A stretch of 40,104 nt of DNA, taken from contig NZ_RWJX01000034.1 of assembly GCF_004123805.1 (NCBI RefSeq), positions 1 to 40,104 on the forward strand, written 5' to 3'. Both the position numbers and the translations under genes were made by a program. Positions within the stretch are counted from its first letter, which is position 1; every line of letters begins with the position of its first letter. The notes beneath the pieces are model-generated. The model saw only the letters and a list, made by a program, of their open reading frames with translations. It was not told where the DNA came from and did no database searches. Below are positions 1 through 8,586 of this stretch, piece by piece. Source of the DNA: Cellulomonas endophytica. GTDB lineage: Bacteria; Actinomycetota; Actinomycetes; Actinomycetales; Cellulomonadaceae.

Positions 1-2141
1 ACGAACCGCACGCGCACCGCGGGGTAGAGGTGCTGGGCGTAGTGGCCGATGGCGTGCATGTCCCCGCCCCGGAGCCCGCCGTGCGCGGCCTGCCGGCACC
101 TGTCTCCTCCCTCGTCGGCCGCGAGGGCGACGTGGTCGCGGTCGCCTCGCTGCTCGAGCGCACGACCGCGCGCCTCGTCACGCTCACGGGCACCGGGGGC
201 GTCGGGAAGACCGTGCTCGCCCACGCCGTCGCCCGGGCCGCCGTCCGCCGCTACCGGGACGGGGTCGTCGTCGTGCCGCTCGCCGGTGTGGACGACGCCG
301 CCCTCGTGCTCCCCGCGCTCGGCCGCGCCCTCGGGCTCGCCGCCGCCGAGGCGCAGACCGCCGACGAGGCCGTGCTCGCCGCCCTGCGCCCGCAGCGCGC
401 CCTCGTCGTGCTGGACAACCTCGAGCACCTGGCCCAGGCGCCCGACCACGTGGCCCGCGTCCTCGCCGAGTGCCCGGACGTCGTCGTGCTGGCCACCAGC
501 CGGGCCGCCCTGCGGCTGCGCGGGGAGTCGGAGTACGCGGTGCAGCCCCTCGCCCTGCCCATCGGCCCCGAGCCGGGCCTGGAGGCGGTGGCGGCGTCAC
601 CGGCGGGCGCCCTCCTGCTCGAGCGCGCGCGGGCCGTGCAGGCCGGCTTCGGCACGCGCCCCTCGGACGCCCCCGCCCTCGCCGCCCTGTGCCGCCGCCT
701 CGCGGGCATCCCCCTCGCGCTGGAGCTCGCGGCCGCCCGCGCCCGCGTCCTCGACGCCCCCACGCTCCTGGCCCGCCTCGAGGACGCGACGAACCGCGCC
801 GGGGCGAGCGACCTGCCCGAGCGCCAGCGCACCCTGCGCTCCACTCTCGACTGGAGCTACCGGCTCCTCACCGGCGACGAGCAGACCCTGCTGCGCCGCA
901 TGTCCGTCCTCGTCGGCGGCGGCGACCTCGCCGCGGTCGAGGCCCTCGGCGACGACCTCGACGACGCGCTCGGCTCGCTGGAGCGGCTCGTCGAGCACTC
1001 CCTCGTCGTCGTCCTCGACGACGGGTCCGGCGCGCGGTACTCCATGCTCGAGCCCGTGCAGCAGCACGCCCGGGGGCTGCTCGCCCCCGCCGAGCTCGCC
1101 GCCGTGCGCGGGACGCACGCACGGCACTTCCGCGCCCTCGCCCTGGAGGCCGCGCCGCACTACGAGCTGCCCGACCAGGTGCTCTGGCTCGACCGGTCCG
1201 AGCGCGACGACGGCAACCTGGCCGCGGCGCTCGAGTGGTACCTCGAGGCCCGGGACGGCGGGGCCGCCGGCACGATCGTGTGGGCGCTGTGGCTGTTCTG
1301 GTGGCTGCGGGGGCACCTGCGGCGCGGCCGGCGGCTCGCCGAGGCGGCCCTCACCCTGCCCCTGCCGGACGCGGTGCGGGTGCGCGTCACCCTCACCGTC
1401 GGCGTCCTCACCTTCGCGCAGGGCGACCTGGCGGCGAGCGCCCCCCGCTGGCAGGAGGCCGAGGCCCTGGCGCGCACCGGGGAGGACCCCGAGGGCGTGC
1501 TCTACGGGCTCACCGGCCACGGCCTGGTGCTGCTCGCGCAGTCCGACCTGGCGCGCGCGGGCGAGCGGTTCGACGCCGCCCTCGCGCACGCCGCCGCCAC
1601 GGGCCAGGACGACGCATGGGTCGTGCCGCTCGTGCAGGTCTGGCTCGGCACCGTGCGGCTGCTCGCGGGCGACCCCGACGGCGCCGTCCGCCACGTGGAG
1701 CCGGGGCTGCGCGCCGCCCGCGCGCGCGGGGACCGCCTCGCCACGTACACCGCCCTGTACAACCTCGTGCAGGCCGCGCTGGCGCAGGGCCGGCGGCAGG
1801 ACGCGCGGGGCCACCTCGTCGAGGGCATCCGGCTGTCCGAGGAGACGGGCGACCCGGCCAACACCGCGTACTTCCTCGAGAGCCTGGCCGTGGTCGAGGG
1901 GGCGGACGGCCGGTACGAGCGCGTCGCGGACCTGCTCGGGGCGGCGGCGGCGCTGCGGGGCCGGGCCGCGACCACCGTGTACGGCTTCTACCTGCCCGAC
2001 CCCGCGCTGCGGGTGGGGGCGGAGGACGCGGCCCGGGAGGCGCTGGGGCCGGCGGCCTTCGCGTCCCGGGTGCGCGCGGCGAGCGCCCTGGACGCGGCGG
2101 CCGCCGTCGCGCTGGCGGTCGGGGACGACGCGTCCGCCTGA
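1..2141 (+). CDS. NTPase/TPR transcriptional regulator, 5' end missing
   Basis: This is the C-terminal part of a large AfsR/LuxR-like or cyclase-linked STAND ATPase regulator. The frame is open from base 3 with no stop before the GTG at 30, that GTG has no ribosome binding site, and the NTPase begins only about 30 residues later (LPAPVSSLVGRE), so the gene very probably starts outside the window. Counting from GTG 30, I see Walker A GTGGVGKT (54-61), a Walker B-like LVVLDN (about 125-130), an ATSR sensor segment and the GxPLALELAAAR motif typical of the family. The second half is alanine- and leucine-rich helical repeat sequence of TPR character. There is no LuxR-type helix-turn-helix at the C-terminus, so any DNA-binding or effector domain must be N-terminal. 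Known for the family: signal-dependent ATP-driven oligomerisation. The target here is unknown. Confidence 0.8.
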   Translation, partial: EPHAHRGVEVLGVVADGVHVPAPEPAVRGLPAPVSSLVGREGDVVAVASLLERTTARLVTLTGTGGVGKTVLAHAVARAAVRRYRDGVVVVPLAGVDDAALVLPALGRALGLAAAEAQTADEAVLAALRPQRALVVLDNLEHLAQAPDHVARVLAECPDVVVLATSRAALRLRGESEYAVQPLALPIGPEPGLEAVAASPAGALLLERARAVQAGFGTRPSDAPALAALCRRLAGIPLALELAAARARVLDAPTLLARLEDATNRAGASDLPERQRTLRSTLDWSYRLLTGDEQTLLRRMSVLVGGGDLAAVEALGDDLDDALGSLERLVEHSLVVVLDDGSGARYSMLEPVQQHARGLLAPAELAAVRGTHARHFRALALEAAPHYELPDQVLWLDRSERDDGNLAAALEWYLEARDGGAAGTIVWALWLFWWLRGHLRRGRRLAEAALTLPLPDAVRVRVTLTVGVLTFAQGDLAASAPRWQEAEALARTGEDPEGVLYGLTGHGLVLLAQSDLARAGERFDAALAHAAATGQDDAWVVPLVQVWLGTVRLLAGDPDGAVRHVEPGLRAARARGDRLATYTALYNLVQAALAQGRRQDARGHLVEGIRLSEETGDPANTAYFLESLAVVEGADGRYERVADLLGAAAALRGRAATTVYGFYLPDPALRVGAEDAAREALGPAAFASRVRAASALDAAAAVALAVGDDASA

Positions 2142-2159
2142 CGTCCGCCGGCGCCCGTG

Positions 2160-2187
2160 CACCTGCACGGCCCGCACTGTGCAGGTG
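2160..2187. terminator. Inverted repeat after the NTPase regulator gene
   Basis: CACCTGCA (2160-2167) and TGCAGGTG (2180-2187) form a perfect 8-bp inverted repeat with a 12-base loop, 19 bases after the stop codon of the regulator gene. Position fits a terminator, but there is no U-tract, so an operator for the hemerythrin gene at 2302 is also possible. Confidence 0.4.
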
Positions 2188-2301
2188 GTGAGCGGGTGCT
2201 GTGCCTGTCGGGGGTGGCGGGCCCGCGGCCAGGGTGGACACCAGGCCCCGCAGCAGCGGGACGCACCACCCGAGCACCACCCCCCGCAGGAGTGACACCC
2301 C

Positions 2302-2985
2302 ATGAGCCCCACCGCCACCGCCCCCGAGCGCCTCGGCTGCGACACCTCCGACATGCTCCACATCCACGGCCTGTTCCGCCGGGCGTTCGTCGACGCGCCC
2401 GTCCTGGTCCGCGGGGTGGCCGAGGGCGACACGGACCGCCGCGACGTCGTCCTCGAGCACGTGCGCGAGATCGCCGACGGCCTGCACCGCCACCACCACG
2501 GCGAGGACCTGCTGCTGTGGGACGCGCTGGAGGAGCGGGCGCCGGCCTGCGCGCTGCACGTCGGCCTCATGCGCAGCCAGCACGCCGCGGTCGGCGAGCT
2601 GCTGCACCGGCTGCGCGAGGTCCTGCCCGCCTGGGCCCGCACCGCCTCCGCCGAGGACCGCGAGACGGTGGCGTGCGTCCTCGACGAGATCCGCGCGCTG
2701 CTGCTCGTCCACCTCGGTCAGGAGGAGGACCGCATCCTCCCCACCGCGAGCAGCGTGCTGTCGCAGCGCGAGTGGGACCAGCTCGCCGAGCACGGGATGT
2801 CGAGCATCCCCAAGCGCCGCCTGCTCGTGCAGCTCGGCTGGATCCTCGACTCCATCCCCGTCACGGAGCGGGCGGGGTGGCTGCGCGCGAACCTGCCGGC
2901 GCCGGCACGGGCGCTGTGGTGGGCGGTCGGCCGTCGCCAGTTCGCGGCGCACCGGGCCCGCGTGTACGGCGGCGTGCTCGCCTGA
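2302..2985 (+). CDS. Hemerythrin HHE-domain protein
   Basis: A 227-residue soluble protein with a hemerythrin/HHE four-helix bundle in its N-terminal two thirds. Candidate di-iron ligands are visible in order: MLHIHGLF near residue 18, HRHHHGED near residue 60, a QHAAVGELLHRL helix near residue 93, and HLGQEEDRILP near residue 138. The C-terminal segment ending in VGRRQFAAHRARVYGG resembles the tail of actinobacterial hemerythrin-like proteins. The ATG at 2302 is preceded by AGGAG at a good spacing. Family members bind oxygen, NO or sense redox state; the role here is not shown by the sequence. Its last 125 bases overlap the 3' end of the convergent acyltransferase gene, which is unusual. Confidence 0.85.
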   Translation: MSPTATAPERLGCDTSDMLHIHGLFRRAFVDAPVLVRGVAEGDTDRRDVVLEHVREIADGLHRHHHGEDLLLWDALEERAPACALHVGLMRSQHAAVGELLHRLREVLPAWARTASAEDRETVACVLDEIRALLLVHLGQEEDRILPTASSVLSQREWDQLAEHGMSSIPKRRLLVQLGWILDSIPVTERAGWLRANLPAPARALWWAVGRRQFAAHRARVYGGVLA

Positions 2986-4150
2986 GCACGGCCGTCGTGG
3001 CCGCCGCGGCGTCCGTCAGCCCCCGTTCGACGCCGCGCCGCAGGGGCGGGTTCAGCCGCTTCTCCACGCCGTGGTGCACGAGCCACGCGAGGCCGAGGGC
3101 GACCGCCGCGGCCGCGGCGAGCGCGACGGGCGGCGGGACGCGCCCCGCTAGCACGTCGATGACCCACCAGCCCCAGAACAGGTGCACGAGGTAGAGCGGG
3201 TAGGTGAGCGTGCCCAGGGACGTCAGCGCCGGGGCGTCCCACCGCCGCAGCGGCGTGAGGGTCGCGAGCGCGACGAGCGCGAAGCAGGCGAGCGCGACGA
3301 GCGCGAGCACGACCGGGCTCGCGGTGAAGGTCGTCGTCCGGTCGAGCGTGGCGACCTTGCCCAGGGCGACGGTGTGCACGCCCAGGGCCGCGTTCCCGGC
3401 GACGAGCAGCCACGGCACGGGTGCGTGGCCGTCGCGCCAGAGGAGGAACAGGGCCATCCCGCCGGCGAAGAACGGCGCGTACGGCGCGACGGTGAGCGTC
3501 ACCAGCGCCTCCACGCCCGAGTGCTCCGCCGCGAGCGCGGCCAGCGGCCAGAGCGCGACGAACGCCAGCACGCGCCGGCGCGTCAGCCCGAGCGCGACGA
3601 GCAGCACGACGAGCAGGTAGAACCGCAGCTCGGCCCACAGGGTCCAGTACACGCCGTCGACGTGGTCCACCCCGACCGCCGCCTGCAGCAGCGTGGCGTT
3701 GACGAGCACCTGCCCGAGGGAGACCTCCTTGCCCTCGGGCCACACGACGAGGAGCAGGGTGCCCGTCAGCGCCAGCGCCGCCCAGTAGGCGGGGTAGAGC
3801 CGCGCCACCCGGGACGCGACGACGGCCGGCACGCTGCGCCCCCAGGCGGTCCAGAGGACGACGAACCCGCTGATGACGAAGAACAGCTCGGGGGCCAGGG
3901 ACAGGTACACGGCCGCGCCGCCCAGGGACGGGAACGGCGTGCCCTCCCCCGCCTCCCGGGCGCCCTCCCACGCCGTGCTGTCGCGTGCGGCGAAGTGGTA
4001 GAGCAGGACGGCGGCGGCGGCTGCGAAGCGCAGCCCGTCGAGCGTCCGCAGGCGCGGCCCTCGTGCCCCCGGTGCCGAGCCGGTGCCGGGCGCGGGCGCC
4101 CGGGTCGGGGCGGGGGCCGGGGGAGCGGTCACCGGCCCGACGATAGGCAC
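2861..4150 (-). CDS. Acyltransferase 3 family membrane protein
   Basis: A roughly 429-residue integral membrane O-acyltransferase of the OafA/YrhL/NolL type. After a proline-rich cytoplasmic leader, the segment LRTLDGLRFAAAAAVLLYHF carries the family's first transmembrane helix with the conserved LDGLR and the essential His. FFVISGFVV and RVARLYPAYW follow, and these are also hallmark motifs. About ten hydrophobic helices can be counted. Known for the family: transfer of acetyl or other acyl groups to cell-surface or exopolysaccharide sugars; the substrate is not evident. The GTG at 4150 is the longest start and lacks a good ribosome binding site, so a start a few codons downstream is possible. 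The basic, proline-rich tail (last ~40 residues) is encoded opposite the end of the hemerythrin gene. Confidence 0.82.
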   Translation of the reverse strand: MPIVGPVTAPPAPAPTRAPAPGTGSAPGARGPRLRTLDGLRFAAAAAVLLYHFAARDSTAWEGAREAGEGTPFPSLGGAAVYLSLAPELFFVISGFVVLWTAWGRSVPAVVASRVARLYPAYWAALALTGTLLLVVWPEGKEVSLGQVLVNATLLQAAVGVDHVDGVYWTLWAELRFYLLVVLLVALGLTRRRVLAFVALWPLAALAAEHSGVEALVTLTVAPYAPFFAGGMALFLLWRDGHAPVPWLLVAGNAALGVHTVALGKVATLDRTTTFTASPVVLALVALACFALVALATLTPLRRWDAPALTSLGTLTYPLYLVHLFWGWWVIDVLAGRVPPPVALAAAAAVALGLAWLVHHGVEKRLNPPLRRGVERGLTDAAAATTAVLRRARRRTRGPGAPRTGDGRPPTTAPVPAPAGSRAATPPAP

Positions 4151-4155
4151 GCAGG

Positions 4156-4188
4156 CGCCACCCGGCCCGCCGAGACGGCCGGGTGGCG
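4156..4188. terminator. Strong hairpin after the LPDTG protein gene
   Basis: GCCACCCGGCC (4157-4167) pairs perfectly with GGCCGGGTGGC (4177-4187) around a 9-base loop; an extra C-G pair at 4156/4188 extends the stem to 12 bp. It lies 14 bases beyond the stop codon of the minus-strand LPDTG gene and directly upstream of the acyltransferase start. It therefore looks like an intrinsic terminator separating the two genes. Confidence 0.7.
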
Positions 4189-4201
4189 TCGCCCCCCGGT
4201 C

Positions 4202-6124
4202 TCACCCTGTCCGGTCGGCACCCCCGGCGGCGCCGCGCAGCCCGCGGCGGGCCACCCCCAGCAGCAGGGCGCCCGCGGCGAGGAGGCCGCCGGCGACCAG
4301 CGCGCCGCCGCCGGCCACGGCACCGGTGTCGGGCAGCCGGGTGACGGAAGCACCGGGGCCCGCCGTGCCACGCCGGACCGGGGTCACGGCCGCGGCGGCG
4401 GGGGTGCCGGTGGGGGCCGCGGAGGGACCGGCGGGCGGGACGACCGTCACCGGCGTCCACCCCGCGAGCCCCGGAGGGCCGTCGGCGGTGAAGAACAGGA
4501 CGTGCTCGTCGACCGGCAGGGTGGGGGGGAGCGGGACGGCGGCGGTCCCGGAGCCGTCCGCGAGGACCCACGTCAGGTCGTGCACCTGGCGCTGCTCGTC
4601 GGTCCGCGTCGCGGAGTCCTGGAGGCGGTGCCGGACGTGGTACCAGGTCCAGGCCTCCAGGCCCGGGACGGTCACCGTCCCGCCCGCGGGCACGGCGGCG
4701 ACCTGCGCCGGGCGCCGCGTGCTCTCCCCGGGGTCGAGGCCGGGGAGCTCCGGCGGCACGTCCGCGCGGCCCACGTCCTGCGGCCGCGCACGCAGGACGA
4801 CGCCGTCCGTCGTCTCCCCCGGCCGGACCTCGACCGGCCGGGCCGTGGCGGCCGACACCCCGCCGGCCCACCACACCCGGCCGGCGCCGTCGCGGAGCTG
4901 CACCCGGTACGTGCCCGGGGGCACCGAGGTGCCGGAGGTGCCGGTGCCGAAGCCGACGACCCCCGTGCCGGAGACGCGGTCGGCGTACCGGAGGCGGCCG
5001 TCCTCGCCGACGAGCAGCACGTCGCCCGACCGCTCGTCCCCCTCCCCGAGGTCGACCGTCCCCTGCACCTCCCCCGTCCGCACCGCGACGAGGTCGGGCG
5101 CGACGAGGTCCGCCGTCCCGACCGCGACGGCCACCGGCTCCCCGGCGAGCGCCCACGTCCCGGGCAGGAGGGTGAGGTCGTAGGTGCCGGGGACGGCGTC
5201 CCCGAGCCCGACGGCGTAGGTGCCGTCGGCGCCGGTCGTGGCCGTCGCCACGGGCACCGGCTCGGCGAGGTCGCCGGAGCCCGCCGGCCACACCCACACG
5301 TCGGCCCCGGCGGCGGGCGTGCCGTCGCCCGTCACCACGCGGCCCGTCAGGCGGGGAGCGGGCGCGAGCGTCGCCGTCGGGGCCACCGCCGGCGCGCCGC
5401 CGCCGGGGACCGTCACGGTGGTCGCCGTGGCGAGGTTCCCGTCGGTGCCGAGGTAGCGGTCCTGCCACCCGCTGCCGGCCGGGGCCTCGACGCGCAGGTG
5501 GTACTCGCCCGGCGGGACGAGGTGCGCCGTCCAGCGGCCGGCGGCGTCCGTCGTGGCGCTCCGCGAGGACCCGACGAGCCGGCCCGCCGCCCAGACGGGG
5601 ACGAGGTGCACGTCGGCGCCCGGGCCCGGTGCGCCGCCGGGACCGACCACGGCGCCCCCCACCTCCGTGCCCGCGAGGGCCGCCGACAGCTCCTCCGCCG
5701 TCCCGCCGGATCCGACCGAGATCCGGCACGTGCCCCCGTGGGCGAAGGGGTAGCGGGCGCCCTCGTGCTCCAGGAGGTAGTGCAGGCAGTAGTCGCCGGG
5801 CACCTCCGACAGGGACCACCGGCCGTCGGCCCCGGTCACGGTCTCCCCGTGGCGCTCCGGCCCGTCGGTCGTGCTGAGCTGCACGGCGACTCCGGCCAGC
5901 GGCGCTCCGGCGGCGTCGAGCACGGTGCCGCCGAACGTGGTGGCGGCTCCCCCGGCCGGGGCGGCGCCCGCGGGCGCGGCCCCGGCGAGGGCGGGGGCCA
6001 CGAGGGCGGTGACGGCCGCTGCGAGAGCGGCGCCCGCGCGGACGGCCCTGCGGCGCGGCCGCGCGGGACGGGACCGCGGCGAGGGGGACGGGGACGGCGA
6101 CGGGGACGGGTCGAGGACGACCAC
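4202..6124 (-). CDS. LPDTG cell-wall-anchored surface protein with Ig-like modules
   Basis: A predicted sortase substrate of about 640 residues. I chose the GTG at 6124 because CAGGAG lies 6 bases upstream; an earlier GTG at 6214 is in frame but has no such signal. The N-terminus has an SP dipeptide repeat, a strongly basic patch (RPARPRRR) and a hydrophobic stretch ending near ALAGAAPAGA, so it resembles a long signal peptide. Four modules resembling carboxypeptidase-regulatory or CnaB-type beta sandwiches follow (each with a G-x-V start, ADG or AAG then R/T-W/Y, and a PGxY/PGDY turn). The C-terminus has LPDTG at about 597-601, then a hydrophobic helix and an ARRGLRG basic tail, which together form a complete sorting signal. 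No sortase gene is present in the window. The ligand and function are unknown. Confidence 0.82.
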   Translation of the reverse strand: MVVLDPSPSPSPSPSPRSRPARPRRRAVRAGAALAAAVTALVAPALAGAAPAGAAPAGGAATTFGGTVLDAAGAPLAGVAVQLSTTDGPERHGETVTGADGRWSLSEVPGDYCLHYLLEHEGARYPFAHGGTCRISVGSGGTAEELSAALAGTEVGGAVVGPGGAPGPGADVHLVPVWAAGRLVGSSRSATTDAAGRWTAHLVPPGEYHLRVEAPAGSGWQDRYLGTDGNLATATTVTVPGGGAPAVAPTATLAPAPRLTGRVVTGDGTPAAGADVWVWPAGSGDLAEPVPVATATTGADGTYAVGLGDAVPGTYDLTLLPGTWALAGEPVAVAVGTADLVAPDLVAVRTGEVQGTVDLGEGDERSGDVLLVGEDGRLRYADRVSGTGVVGFGTGTSGTSVPPGTYRVQLRDGAGRVWWAGGVSAATARPVEVRPGETTDGVVLRARPQDVGRADVPPELPGLDPGESTRRPAQVAAVPAGGTVTVPGLEAWTWYHVRHRLQDSATRTDEQRQVHDLTWVLADGSGTAAVPLPPTLPVDEHVLFFTADGPPGLAGWTPVTVVPPAGPSAAPTGTPAAAAVTPVRRGTAGPGASVTRLPDTGAVAGGGALVAGGLLAAGALLLGVARRGLRGAAGGADRTG

Positions 6125-6393
6125 GGGGTGCTCCTGCTGAGGGGTCGGGACGAAGGGCGCACGCCCGGCCGCGCCCGGGAGCCGCGGCGCCCGGAACGGC
6201 CGTCCGAGCGGCACACAGGACGTTAGGGCTGGTGAGGGCGCCGGGGCGGCGGTTCTGGATCACAGCTGCGTCACGCCCGGTCACGGATCGGCAGCGGCGT
6301 CACCCGGTCGGTGGAGCGCACACCGGGCCGGACCGGGAGCGCCCTGGGGACGACCCCGCCGGGCGTGTGGGCGGCGTCCCCCAGACTGGCCCC

Positions 6394-8529
6394 GTGACGG
6401 TGACGACGGACGAGGACCTGCGCACGCAGGCCGACGCGGTGCTGCGGCGGCTCGTGGGCCGCGAGGACGCGCAGCTGCGCACGGACCAGTGGACGGCGAT
6501 CCGGGCGCTCGTCGCGGACCGGGCCCGCGCGCTCGTCGTGCAGCGCACGGGATGGGGCAAGTCGGCCGTCTACTTCGTCGCCACGGCCCTGCTCCGCGAG
6601 CGCGGGGCCGGCCCGACGGTGATCGTCTCCCCCCTGCTGTCGCTCATGCGCAACCAGGTGGACGCGGCCCGGCGCGCCGGCATCCGCGCCGAGACGATGA
6701 ACTCGGCCAACGTGACGGAGTGGGACGAGGTCCGTCGGCGGGTGCAGGACGGCGAGACGGACGTGCTCCTCGTCAGCCCGGAGCGCCTGAACAACCCCGG
6801 CTTCCGCGACGAGGTGCTCCCCCGGCTCGCGGAGAGCGCGGGCCTCGTGGTCGTCGACGAGGCGCACTGCGTCTCCGACTGGGGGCACGACTTCCGCCCG
6901 GACTACCGCCGCATCCGCACGCTGCTGGAGGACCTGCCCACCGGCACACCGGTGCTGGCGACGACCGCGACGGCGAACGCGCGGGTGACGGCCGACGTCG
7001 CGGAGCAGCTCGAGCACGGCGACGGCCGCGAGGTGCTCGTGCTCCGCGGCCCGCTGGACCGCGAGAGCCTGCACCTGGCGGTGCGGACGCTGCCCGACCA
7101 CGCGGCGCAGATGGCCTGGCTCGTGGCGAACCTGCCGCTGCTGCCCGGCTCCGGGATCGTCTACTGCCTCACGGTCGCGGCCGCCGAGCAGGTGGCCGCG
7201 CACCTGCGCTCGGCCGGCATGGAGGTCCGGTCCTACACGGGGCAGACCGACGCGGCGGAGCGCCTCGCGTGCGAGTCGGACCTCCTGGAGAACCGGGTCA
7301 AGGCGCTCGTGGCCACCTCCGCCCTCGGCATGGGCTTCGACAAGCCCGACCTGGGGTTCGTCGTGCACGTGGGGGCGCCGTCCTCCCCCATCGCCTACTA
7401 CCAGCAGGTCGGCCGTGCGGGCCGCGCCACGGAGCACGCCCGGGTCGTGCTGCTCCCCGGACGGGACGACAGCGCCATCTGGGACTGGTTCGCGTCCATG
7501 TCGTTCCCCTCGCCCGAGGCCGTCCGCGGCACCCTCGCCGCGCTGGGCGAGGCGGGCCGTCCGCTGTCGACCGCGGCGCTCGAGACGCACGTGGACCTGC
7601 GCCGCGGGCGGCTGGAGCTCATGCTCAAGGTGCTCGACGTGGACGGCGCGGTCCGGCGCGTGCGCGGCGGCTGGGAGGCCACGGGCGAGCCCTGGACGTA
7701 CGACGAGGAGCGCTACGCCCGCGTCGCCGCCACCCGGCGCGAGGAGCAGGACCTCGTGCGCGAGTACGTGCGCACCGAGGGGTGCCGCATGGCCTTCCTG
7801 CGCCGGGTGCTGGACGACCCGCTGCTCGCGGACGACCCGGGCTGGCGGTGCGGGCGGTGCGACCGGTGCGGCGGCGCGCCCGAGGACGTGGCGCCGGCCG
7901 AGGGCCTCGTCGACGCCGCCCGCGCGGGGCTCGCGGTCCCGGGCACGGACGTCGGCGCCCGACGGCAGTGGCCCTCCGGCATGTCCGCGCTCGGGGTCGC
8001 GCTGTCCGGCAAGGTCGCCGAGGGCGAGCGCGCCGAGGACGGCCGGGCGGTGGCGCGGCTGGACGGCCTGGGGTGGGGCACGCTGCTGCGCGAGCTCTTC
8101 GCCGCCGGTGCGCCGGACGGCCCGCTGCCGCCGGCCCTCCGCACGCCCGTGCTCGAGGTGCTCGACGCGTGGGCGCCGGACGTCGCCGGCGTGGTGGCCG
8201 TGGCCTCCGCGTCGCGGCCGACGCTCGTGGAGCACCTCGCCGGTGGCGTCGCGCGGCACCTCGGCGTGCCGCTCGTCGGCGCGATCGTGCCCGAGGAGGG
8301 GGCACCGCCCGGCCGGCACGACGTGAACTCGGCCCAGCGGCTGGCCGACGTGCACCGCCGGCTCGCCCTCGGGCTGTCGGAGCCGGCGCTCGCCGGCCTG
8401 GCCGGGCGCCGCGTGCTCCTCGTCGACGACCGGACCGGCACCGGCTGGACGCTCACCGTCGCCGCCCGGCTCCTGCGCCGGGCCGGCGCGGCGGCGGTCC
8501 TGCCGTTCGTCCTCGGCGTCGGGTCCTGA
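6394..8529 (+). CDS. RecQ-family DNA helicase with C-terminal PRTase-like domain
   Basis: A superfamily 2 helicase of about 711 residues. Walker A TGWGKS is at 52-57, DEAH at 155-158 followed by CVSDWGHDFRPDYRR (the RecQ aromatic-rich loop), and TATAN (motif III) comes next. Motifs V and VI (ATSALGMGFDKPD and QQVGRAGRA) are intact. The RecQ zinc site is complete, with Cys at about 464, 486, 489 and 492. No HRDC domain is visible. The last ~180 residues resemble a type I phosphoribosyltransferase, with VLLVDDRTGTGWT at about 674-686 matching the PRPP-binding loop with its two acidic residues. From memory, similar fusions occur in other actinobacteria such as Streptomyces; I know of no described role for that domain. 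The GTG at 6394 is chosen because homology begins about there; upstream in-frame codons are non-conserved. Confidence 0.88.
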   Translation: MTVTTDEDLRTQADAVLRRLVGREDAQLRTDQWTAIRALVADRARALVVQRTGWGKSAVYFVATALLRERGAGPTVIVSPLLSLMRNQVDAARRAGIRAETMNSANVTEWDEVRRRVQDGETDVLLVSPERLNNPGFRDEVLPRLAESAGLVVVDEAHCVSDWGHDFRPDYRRIRTLLEDLPTGTPVLATTATANARVTADVAEQLEHGDGREVLVLRGPLDRESLHLAVRTLPDHAAQMAWLVANLPLLPGSGIVYCLTVAAAEQVAAHLRSAGMEVRSYTGQTDAAERLACESDLLENRVKALVATSALGMGFDKPDLGFVVHVGAPSSPIAYYQQVGRAGRATEHARVVLLPGRDDSAIWDWFASMSFPSPEAVRGTLAALGEAGRPLSTAALETHVDLRRGRLELMLKVLDVDGAVRRVRGGWEATGEPWTYDEERYARVAATRREEQDLVREYVRTEGCRMAFLRRVLDDPLLADDPGWRCGRCDRCGGAPEDVAPAEGLVDAARAGLAVPGTDVGARRQWPSGMSALGVALSGKVAEGERAEDGRAVARLDGLGWGTLLRELFAAGAPDGPLPPALRTPVLEVLDAWAPDVAGVVAVASASRPTLVEHLAGGVARHLGVPLVGAIVPEEGAPPGRHDVNSAQRLADVHRRLALGLSEPALAGLAGRRVLLVDDRTGTGWTLTVAARLLRRAGAAAVLPFVLGVGS

Positions 8530-8536
8530 CGACGAC

Positions 8537-8572
8537 GGACCGGCCGGCGACCCGGGGGTCGCCGGCCGGTCC
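8537..8572. terminator. 16-bp perfect hairpin between convergent recQ-like and MFS genes
   Basis: GGACCGGCCGGCGACC (8537-8552) and GGTCGCCGGCCGGTCC (8557-8572) are perfect reverse complements around a 4-base loop. The hairpin lies 8 bases after the helicase stop and 14 bases beyond the stop of the minus-strand transporter gene, so it is well placed as a bidirectional terminator. Confidence 0.8.
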
Positions 8573-8586
8573 GGGGCGGGTGCCGC

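Noticed and set aside
2718..6284. An open frame of over 1,100 codons on the minus strand across the acyltransferase and LPDTG genes
   Set aside because: It is in another frame of the same strand, is almost pure Arg/Ala/Gly/Pro, matches no family and is explained by lack of stops in GC-rich DNA.
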